Below are positions 23,618-32,800 of a DNA stretch of 33,724 nucleotides, in pieces (the stretch's first letter is position 1; each line of letters opens with the position of its first letter). The DNA is taken from positions 1 to 33,724 of the forward strand of contig CAYSPU010000026.1 of NCBI GenBank assembly GCA_964432995.1. Direction: 5' to 3'. The notes beneath the pieces were generated by a model. That model did not search any database and was not told the origin of the DNA. It worked only from the letters and a program-made list of their open reading frames with translations. The stretch is from CAYSPU01 sp964432995 (GTDB lineage Bacteria; Verrucomicrobiota; Verrucomicrobiia; Limisphaerales; JAHDYP01). The position numbers and the translations under genes are program-made.

Positions 23618-26353
23618 TCATTCACTCCGGACCCGATAGAATCGCTGGCCGGTCGCGGGGGCCGGATCGGTCAGCACTTTGACCGTGCCATCGCCGGCCA
23701 CGCCCGGCAGCGTGATCCACTCGAGATCCGTCAAGGCATCCTTGTACTCGAGCACGTAGTTTCGACCGCTGGCGGTGGCGACGGAGACACCAAACTCGGT
23801 GCCGCCGCTCACGAAGCCCGGATTGGTCAACCACACCTCCGTCGACGGTGTGGAACCGAACGTCACCTGGTCCAGCCAACCCGCATTGGCGCCGTGGGTG
23901 CCGGAACCGTCGCGCGCATAACGCCAAGTCAACGTGTGCGCGCCCTCGGGAACCTCGAGCGTCTGCTGTGCCCAATCTGCTTCGCCGGAGATCCTCGCCT
24001 GTTCCGCCTCGTCGAGCAGGAACACCAGGGCATCATAGGTTGCTTCCGATGAGACCTTCCAGAAGAACGTGAGTGCGCCCGGCCCATTCACGGTGGTCTG
24101 GAGGACGGACGATTGGCCGTGACCGGTGTCGCCGGTCCGGCCCGCCGCCACGCCGTCGTGTGTGGTGACCATTTCCGGGAACCAGTGCGCATCGCCACTT
24201 GTGGTCCACGCCAGCTCGGGCTTGTTCAATGCCTCCTCCAGCCGTGGTGCGGCGACGAAACCGATCTGGTCCAGCCAGGCAGCGTCGGAGCCCAGGTTGA
24301 TGCTGCCGTCTTTGCGGTACTGCCAGCGCAACGTGTGCACCCCGGGACGGATGACGTAAGTCTGGTTGGTCCAGTCGACCTCCGTGGCGATCCGATTCCA
24401 CTCCACATCGTCAATCAGGAAGAGCAGGGGATCGGCGTACTCGGAGGAGACCTTCCAGGAAAACGTCAGCGTCCCGGGCCCAGTGACCGCGCTGTGCAAC
24501 AGGGAGTCTTGCCCGTGGGTGATCGGACCGCTCTGGAGGGCGTCCGTCCCGTCGCGGGTGAACTCGTTCTGACCGAACCACGGCTGCGGACCGGAGGTCG
24601 TCCACGGCAGGGCCGCGGTGTCGGCGGCCTCCGTGAGACTGAAGATGCCGACCGGAGCATAGGTGACCTGGTCCAGCCAGGCCGCATCCTGCCCGTCGGT
24701 TCTGCTGCTGTCTTTGCTGTAGCGCCAGCTCAAGGTGTGGACACCCCAGGGGAGGTGAAATGTCCGGTTCGTCCAGTCGACCTCACCGCCGATCGAATCC
24801 CACGACACTCCGTTGACCAGGAAGTGCAGACGATCGCAACACCCCTCCGATGAAATCTTCCAGTCGAACGACACCACTCCGGGACCGCTCACTAGCGTCT
24901 CGACGGTCGTGCTCTGGCCGTCGCCGATGTAGCCGCTCCGGCCCGCGCTGAGGCCGTCCGCACTCACGTTCTCCTGGCCAAACCAGAGGGCATCGCCCAT
25001 TGTCTCGAGCGGCAACGGCATCGCGTCCAGGGCCGTTTCCAGATCGGTAACGCGCAAGGGCGTGAACCCCACCTGATCGAGAGCGGCCGTATCCAGGCCC
25101 ACGCTCGCGCTCCCGTCTTTGGCATATTGCCAGCGCAGGACGTGAGTTCCCCACGGCAGATGCAGCGTCCGCTCCGTCCAAACCGCGTCGCCGCCGATCG
25201 AATCCACAGACACTCCATTGACCAACAGGGTCAGGCGATCGCAGCAGCCCTCCGACGACGCCATCCAGAAGAAAGACAGGTCGCCGGGGCCGAAGACTGC
25301 CGTTTCGATGTAGCTGCTCATGTTGTGGCCAATGGCGCCGCTGCGTGCTGCGCTCACTCCGTCGTGCGTGAGGTCCGGTTGCGCCGACCAGGGGGCGTCG
25401 CCGCCGGTCGTCCACGCGCCGGTGTCGAAGTTGAGCGCCTGGGCGAAGGCGGAATCGGTGTGAACGGTCAACCGTGCCGGATGGCTCGAGATCTTGCCAT
25501 CGCCGTTGCCGACGATGAGGGAGTACGAGCCGGTCTCGGCGGCCGTGACACCGGTGATCGTCAGGATGGGCGTGGCGGCCCCGGTAAAGACACCGCCATC
25601 GGCCAGGTCCTGGTGGTCTCGTTGCCACCGATACGTCAGGGGCAGGTCGCCCGTCGCCCCGCCGGAGAACGTCACGGTCTCTCCCGAGACCGCGGACCGT
25701 GCCGCTGGATGGTTGGTCACCACCGGGAGCGCGACGTTCACCAGGAGCTGAACCGGTTCGGCAGCGGTCGTCAAACCGGCCTGGGTGACGACCACCTCGT
25801 AGGTCCCAGCGTCCTGGGGGAGCGCCGGGCTGATCCCGAGTTGAGCCCCGCTGACGCCGCTGATCCGGTCCGTGTCCGACAGGGCGGCGCCGCTTTTGGT
25901 CCAGCGATACGAGAGATTCGTCTGGCCCATGGCGTCGACGCGGAACGCCGCCACCTCGCCGGACTTCAGGGACAGCGACCGGGGTTGGTTGACGATGAGG
26001 GGTGGGGCGAAGACCACGGTCAGAGACAAATGGCCGGTCACCGCGCCGACCGCATTCGTGGCGGCCAGGGTGACATCGAACAGGCCGCTCTGGGTGGGGA
26101 TGCCACTGATCAGACCGCTGGTTGTGCTCACGGAGACTCCGGGCGGCAAGCCCGTCGCATCAAAGCCGGTGGGATCGCCGGTGGCGGTGATTTGGTAGCT
26201 GAAGGCGTAGCCGTTCGAGGCGACAGCACTGGTGGGGCTGGTGATGACCGGTAGCTCGGCGGCCGACGACGCAGCGCCGGTCAGCAGGACCAGAAGAACG
26301 AGACTGCCGGCTTTGGCCAGACAGCGAGACGAAGTGTATCGGTTCATAGTCAT
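23618..26353 (-). CDS. Secreted Ig-like protein with four 133-residue repeats
   Basis: The product has 911 residues. A signal peptide (LAKAGSLVLLVLLTGAASSAA) is followed by a putative-Ig/cadherin-like domain (about 33-118; GLPPGVSVSTTSGLISGIP). Two I-set-like Ig domains follow (about 119-300), each with YRW and the DAGTYEVVV or ETGSYSLIV strand. Four repeats come next, at about 302-435, 436-569, 570-703 and 704-836. They share a core of DGxxAxRSG, GPGxLxFxWKxSSE, HTLxWRYxKDGS and AAWLDQVxF. Repeats 1 and 2 have a CC pair (SEGCCDRL) that 3 and 4 lack. A short C-terminal domain ends in RFYRVRSE. There is no anchor motif. It is probably an extracellular adhesion or carbohydrate-binding protein. 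Confidence 0.87.
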   Translation of the reverse strand: MTMNRYTSSRCLAKAGSLVLLVLLTGAASSAAELPVITSPTSAVASNGYAFSYQITATGDPTGFDATGLPPGVSVSTTSGLISGIPTQSGLFDVTLAATNAVGAVTGHLSLTVVFAPPLIVNQPRSLSLKSGEVAAFRVDAMGQTNLSYRWTKSGAALSDTDRISGVSGAQLGISPALPQDAGTYEVVVTQAGLTTAAEPVQLLVNVALPVVTNHPAARSAVSGETVTFSGGATGDLPLTYRWQRDHQDLADGGVFTGAATPILTITGVTAAETGSYSLIVGNGDGKISSHPARLTVHTDSAFAQALNFDTGAWTTGGDAPWSAQPDLTHDGVSAARSGAIGHNMSSYIETAVFGPGDLSFFWMASSEGCCDRLTLLVNGVSVDSIGGDAVWTERTLHLPWGTHVLRWQYAKDGSASVGLDTAALDQVGFTPLRVTDLETALDAMPLPLETMGDALWFGQENVSADGLSAGRSGYIGDGQSTTVETLVSGPGVVSFDWKISSEGCCDRLHFLVNGVSWDSIGGEVDWTNRTFHLPWGVHTLSWRYSKDSSRTDGQDAAWLDQVTYAPVGIFSLTEAADTAALPWTTSGPQPWFGQNEFTRDGTDALQSGPITHGQDSLLHSAVTGPGTLTFSWKVSSEYADPLLFLIDDVEWNRIATEVDWTNQTYVIRPGVHTLRWQYRKDGSINLGSDAAWLDQIGFVAAPRLEEALNKPELAWTTSGDAHWFPEMVTTHDGVAAGRTGDTGHGQSSVLQTTVNGPGALTFFWKVSSEATYDALVFLLDEAEQARISGEADWAQQTLEVPEGAHTLTWRYARDGSGTHGANAGWLDQVTFGSTPSTEVWLTNPGFVSGGTEFGVSVATASGRNYVLEYKDALTDLEWITLPGVAGDGTVKVLTDPAPATGQRFYRVRSE

Positions 26354-26888
26354 TTCCCTTTGGGTTTGCTGCTCCTGCCAACGGAAGCCTGCTCAGATGG
26401 CGGAGGCAGGTTCAAGGTCAAAACAGCCTGGGCGAAGGCGGTATGGTTGGGCCAGTGGAAGGCGGGCCTTCAGCACCGGGATCATCCGCCATTGCACGCC
26501 GGAGCGGCATTCAACGACGAGCGCTGTCGACGACCAACTCCGTGTTGCATATGCAACACGGGAGTGGTACGGGTCCCCCCTTACGCCCCGGTTCGGGTCA
26601 GACCAGGGCATCCACCTTCAGGGAGGCTGCCAGTACGATCGGCAGTGGCGGTCATGATCTCCGACTCCAATCGCAGAGGGCCGCGGCGCCTTTGGCCTGG
26701 CCCTGGATGGCAACAAGCCCAAGCCCCCCTCGGGGGACTGGTCCTCGCCGATGGGGTCGGATCGTAGGTGCCACTTCGGATGGCACCCGGGGCGGCGAGC
26801 GATGGTTGACTGGCTCGCAACGCACGTGTCAGAGTAGCCACACCGCCTGCGAGCTAATGGAGTGAACGAACGCCAGAGGAATCGCGCT
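26354..26888. other. Intergenic region with palindromic repeat copy B and a hairpin
   Basis: About 535 bases between divergent genes, with no convincing protein gene. It holds repeat copy B (26534-26572) and a hairpin GGTGCCA / TGGCACC with a CTTCGGA loop (26767-26787) without a T-run. Promoters for both neighbours should be here. A small RNA is possible but not supported further. Confidence 0.5.
26534..26572. repeat. Dispersed palindromic repeat, copy B
   Basis: A perfect 22-base palindrome CCGTGTTGCAT/ATGCAACACGG lies at 26540-26561 and symmetry extends outward with one missing base. Copy A is at 22893-22931. Both are in spacers, like REP-type elements. Confidence 0.65.
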
Positions 26889-29800
26889 ATGCAACTGAGG
26901 GGGACCGCTTTCTTCCACGGTGTCGTGTGGCTGATGGTCGTGCTGACGGTGCGCATCGGCTTTGCCCAAGCTGGTCCGCCAGTCCTGGTCACGACACCCG
27001 GAGTCTTGGTGCCATCGCCACCGCTGGACCGCGACGTCCCGTTGTTCGCTGGCGACCGCGAAGCCGATCGTGCGGTCGCGGAACCACCCGCGCCGGCTGG
27101 CCCCCCGGTCCAGGGAGGCGGTGGTGCCGACTGGCTCACCGCCACGGCGGACGCGGACTACGAGGACCGGTTCGTTCAAGAGAAGCTCGCGGAGATCGGT
27201 CCCGGGGTAACCAACGCGTTCCAGTTCGTGCGCGACCACATCGGCTATGAAGCGTATGGCGGCTCGCTGCGGGGCGCCCGCGGCACTTTATGGTCAGCGG
27301 CGGGCAACAGCCTCGACCAGACCAGCCTGTTGATCGCCCTGCTGCGCGGGCAGGGCATCGGGGCGCGGTACGTGCAGGGCACGCTCCACACGAACGACGC
27401 CCAGGTGCTGATCCGATCGATGTTCAATCCGGTCGTTGCCGCCGATGCGGTGGGTTACATCCCGGAACGTTTTCCGATCTCCGACCCGGAAACCGACCCG
27501 GGCCTGCTGCGCGGGGCGGTGGACCACTGGTGGGTCGAGCTGGAGGACGGCACACCATTGGATCCGTGCTTTGCCGACTCCGCGGCGGGCCAGGCGCGCG
27601 GGACACCGGTGGACACGTTCTTCGAAGCGCCGGAGGAGTGGCGGCACACGGTTGTGGTGCGGCTCAAGGCGGAACTGCACAACCCGCTTTCGCAATACAC
27701 CTGCCAGACCCCCTTGGAGGTGGCGTTCTCAACACCAGAGGTCTATGGGAAATCGATCACGCTGGGCCACTTCGTCAGTGTCTATCAGCCGCCAGCCCTG
27801 ATCGGCGGCTACAAGACTTACACCTACTCGCCCTACCTGATAGTGGACGACAACGACGCGGATTGGGGGAACAATCACCTGATCCGCGGCGCGGACTACC
27901 AGGAGTTCTTCACGTCCTTCCTGCCGTTGGCGAACTCGACCCTCACCCGGCTGACGCTCGAATTCGAGGTTCGCGATCCGGGCAAGGCGCCGGACATTCG
28001 CACGCGGGATATCCTCGACCGCGTCGGTATCGCGGCTCGGCGTGGCCTCGCCCAGCCGAATGCGGTGGACACCGGCCAACCGGCGATCACGGAGTACGAC
28101 GTGGCGACCGTGAACATACTCCCGGGTTGGTATCGTCCGCCCGCGATCGTCCCGCAAGGGCAAAGCTTGACCAATCTGCAGGCGGGCGCTGCAGCCCTGG
28201 AGGCCGCGGTAACCGCGATCGCTGCCAAGGATCCAACCCGCATCACCGCAACCGAAACCGCCACGGTTCAGGAATACTCACGTCTGCTGCGCGCGCTCCA
28301 AGCCGTGAATGCTCAGTTCCTCAACGCGGCTTTTCTGATCGATGCGGACCATTGGATTCGGCTCAACGAGCCCCGTTACCTGGTTCGAGCCTGGTTCGAC
28401 TCCCCACGATTGGTTCTGACGCAGATGCGCATCCACAACGGGGCAGGTGGTGGAGAGACGCGCGGCGCATTGAGTCTGGACATCCGCAAGGATGACATGG
28501 CGGTTTTCCCTTACCCCGGCCAGAACAGCCGGGTGAGCTTCTCGTTCAACATGGCGCGCGGCTTGGACGTGAGCCTGGTCGAGCACCTGCTCTTCGAACG
28601 CCTGGTGAATTCCACCGCGAACGTGCGAGCTCCAAAGCCGTCGGCCGTGGCCGTATTTCGGGCGGCCAAAGAGCAGGGGATACCCATCAGAGTGCTGCAG
28701 GGAACAGCCGACATCCAGCGGCTTGAGGAATTGACGATCACGCCGGAAGCCAAGGCCCGTATTACTGCCAGTCTCCAGGCGAACCAGGCGGTGAATGTCC
28801 CTTCGCGAATGGTGGATCTGAACGGGCAACCCGCGATCGCCTGGTACGAGTTGGATGCGGTGACCGGCCAGTTATACGCGGTGGCGGAAGACGGCGGCCG
28901 CCAGGAGATGATCGAATTCGCACTGATTTCGGTCCTGATTCTCGCTGCCTCTTTGCTGACGCTGACGCTTTTCGGGAATCGGATTACCGAGTTCTTTCAG
29001 CCAGCCGAGGTGGATCGAATGATGGCGGACCCTTCTTCTGCGTTCACTGGAGAGCAATCCTACCGGGACAGCGGACTCGAGATGATGCCTGATGCCGGTC
29101 TGTCGGCAACATTCGTGCTGCACAACGATGGGAGTGCCGACCTCACCTTGCCCCATGGCGAGAGCATTCAGCTTTCGGCGGATGTCATGGACCTCACCGG
29201 GCACACCATCCAGGCCACCGATGGCAATGGCAGCGTGGTGCGTTGGCTGGGGTTGCGGAAGGAAATCACCCACTGGCTCAACCCCGGCTCCTCACCGCTC
29301 GACGGCATGGTAGCTGCCGGTGCCGATTTCGCCGTCGAGACCATCGCTGAACCCGCTATGGCGGTCGCACATGGTGAGCACAGTGTTCCCTCCGCGTACC
29401 GCCTGGCGATTGCCAACGCCGGGCTGGCCGATCCGGGGACTCTCACCGGCTATCGGAATCGGACGAACGAGTCGTTTCTGTTCCAGGTGACCGGCAATAC
29501 GACCAATCGCATCTGGGGCACGGACACGTACACGGACACGTCGCCACTGGCGACCGCAGCGGTGCATGCCGGCGTGCTCACAAACGGCCAGACTGGCACG
29601 GTGAAGGTAACGGTGCTGCCCAGCCAGGGTTCTTACCCCGGCAGCTACCGCAACGGCGTGAACTCGATCACCTACAGCGCGTGGAACACTGGTAGCTACC
29701 GGTTCGAGACGCTCCATTCCGTCATCGATGCCTCCGACTTCCATCTCAGTGGCCAGGCGCCGTCGGGCTGGAACCTGCTGTTTGCCCGCAAGAACGTCAC

Positions 29801-32800
29801 GATTCCTCCCGGGGTCAGCGGCGAGGTCAGTGCGTTTCTCCAACTGGCGGAAACGAACATGCTCCCTTCTCCAGGCGCGGCGGTGGACTTCACGCTGGTG
29901 GTGAGCGGCGGACGCAGCGACCCGACCGCGGTGGCGACGCAACCGGTCCATTTCGTCATGCCGGAAATCCATGGCCTGGAGGTAACGGGCACGCCGGAGA
30001 CGATTTACTCTTCACCAAACGGCACGAACGCCGTCGAACTGGCGTTGCGGAACACGGGCAACGTGAACGAAATGGTCACGCTCACCCTGCCGCTGCCCGT
30101 GGGTTTCAACCTGAGCGGCCTTGCTTCGCCCGTCACGCTCGGACCAGGGACTACGGTCACGCAGACCGTCACCTTTGCCGCCCAGAACGTGGCGGTGGAC
30201 ACCGATCATTACACGACGTTGGTGGCGCAGTTCGGGCCGACCAATGAACTGACGAAGAAGGTCGAGTTTCATGTCCACGTGGCGGTGCCGGGGGCGCTGG
30301 AGGCGCTGCAGGCGGCAAATGATGCCCGAGCCTGCGGGCACGAGGCGTTGGCCGGCACGCTCGATGCGCTGGGGAAGGCCATGAGCCAGCTCTACGGCGC
30401 CCCCACCAACGCTGCCCAGCGCAGCCGCGTGCTCGCGAATCTCGCCGCGCTGGTGGGCGGACTGGACGATCCGCTGCTCGTGCCGTTTGGTTCGGGTCTG
30501 ATTGCCGCTCATGACCAACTCGCCTCCGCGGCGGACGATCAAGTGACGGCTGCGCTCGAAGCGTTGGGTGTCCAGATGCGCGGGTTTGCGGAGTTCCTCC
30601 AGGTGCTGGCGCAGCACGACTTTGAACTCGTGCTGCAGCCGAACACCGCCGACGCCCAGCCGGAGACTGCCACGGCGTTCGGCCTTTGTCTGCAGAACAG
30701 GGGGACGCAGACGACAACCTATCGCATTGAGTTGAGCGGCGTGCCGGAGAGCATCGCGGGAGGGCTGACGCGGACGAACATCACGCTGTTGCCAGGCCAG
30801 GCCACGAGTCCGACCCTGGCGGGTGTGGACCACGTCGCGGTGGCGTTGACCCAGCCGACAAACCAACTGACGGCCTTTGACTTCGAGGTTTCCGTGACGG
30901 CGGAGGAGGCGCCGCAGATCACGCGGGACACGGTGGGGTCCTTCATCGCGCGCGAGGAATTGGTGCAGGTGCTGGAGGTCGGGACCGACCCGGCATTCGT
31001 GGAGCCGAGATGGGAACAGACACAGATGGGCACTTTCACCGGTGGCGATCCGGGAGAAGGATTGGATTTGGAGGGGGAGTTTCTCTACGCCGTGAACGTG
31101 GGCTTGGATGCATCCAACGCGTTGGTGCAGGACGCCCAATTCACCTCGGAAACCGTAGCCGGTGTAATCGTCACGGCAGCCAGCAGCTATACGTTTGCGC
31201 CGGGCTTCGGCGATTCCACTGCCGACAACGAGCTGGAGAAGGTGATGTCCAAGTTCCACTACGCGCCGCCTGCCTCGCCGATCCGGGTGTCGTTGGGCGG
31301 ATTGCAGCCGGGTCGCTTCTACAAGCTCCAGCTCCTGTTCTGCGAAGACAACCAGACCTACCGCCCTTTCGATGTGCTGGTTGAGGATTGTGTGATCGCC
31401 GACAATTTCAGTCCCGGCGCCTACACCGGCGGGGTGCGCACGGACCGAGGCGCGGTGATCACGCACGAGTTCCAAGCCGGGGACACGAACCTGCATATTG
31501 CCCTCGACGGATCCCAGGTCGACGGCGATGCCCAGTACACCACGCTCTACGGTTTGACCTTGGAGGCGCTGTCGGCACCGGAAGTGCAGGTGACGGCGCG
31601 CGTCCTGAATGCGGTCAATGCGGACCGTGCGGTCCGGTCCGGCTTCGCCGTGAAGGACGCCTCCGGCGCGACGGTATACGAGAGTGTCCCGCTGCCTTTC
31701 ACGCTGAGTGTCCTGGCCAACGTAGAAGACTGGAGACTGGGCAGCTTCGATCCCAGCGGGTTGGCCCCGGGTGTCTACCAGATCGAGATGTGGATTGCCG
31801 AGGTGGACGGCGCCCCGATGGCCGGCGGTGCTGGCACGGGGACATTCCTCCTCGGCTCGCCGATTGCGGCTGAGCTGACGTGCGGTTCCACCCATGTGCC
31901 CCCTGGCGCGAGCATCGCAGACCTGACGTTGAGAGTGGCGAGCCAGGTGGATTTCGGCACGAATGGCGTCAACCTCATCGGGCTGCGCGAGACGCCGGGC
32001 ACCGCGCAGTTCCTGGCGCTGGCCCAAGGCATGGCCTACGTGGGTGGGAACCAAAGCGGCGATCTCATCAACGTGGCCAACCCGTGGAATCCGATCCTCG
32101 CGGGTCGGTTCGCCACGAACAACAGCGCGACGGCAATGGCCGGCGAGTGGTTGCTCCGGCGGGATGGCTTCGGACTGAACGTGTACGGATTGGACGATCC
32201 CATCAGGCCGCAGCGGGTGGGCATTTGTGGCGGGGGCTTCTCAGGTGTCACCTTTCCTACTTACTTCTCCACCCACGCGAACTGGGCTTTCGCGAATTCG
32301 CTGATCTTCGGGTGGCAGGGTTCCACGATGCTCTTTGTGCGCGGGGATATGGCGTCCTACGACGTGACCAACCCGACCAATCCCGTGCCCTTGGGCTTGC
32401 TGTTCAACACGCCCCACAGTTCCTATGGGAGCTATGTGGGCAGTGATTACTTCATTGGTCAACCCGGCGCGAAAGACGGAATCGTTCTGCTCCCCAGCTC
32501 GACGGGCAAGAATGCTGCGACCGGCGGCACCGGCCGGTTGATCTTCGCCGATGCGCGCGTCCCCGGGCAGGTGACGACCAACGGCGAGTTTCTGGTCGAG
32601 GGAACGTGTGTCCTGACCGCGGTGGCCGTCAGCGGCAACCGCGCGCTGGTCCTCGGTAACACGGCCGGCTTCACGATGATGTCGGGTCAGCCGGCATTGG
32701 CGGGTGAGGCGACCGCCAGCGTGCTCGACGTCACCGATCCCCTGCATCCGTTGGTCATCGGAGCGACCCAGACGCTGCCGGGAGTCGATCCGACGGTGCG

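Noticed and set aside
27290..28495. 401-residue plus-strand reading frame
   Set aside because: It lies in another frame inside the giant secreted protein gene, which has a signal peptide and recognisable domains. Its composition is Arg/Gly/Pro-rich, as expected of a GC-rich shadow.
30012..32054. 680-residue minus-strand reading frame
   Set aside because: It is antisense to the giant gene and is His/Arg-rich with no domain pattern.
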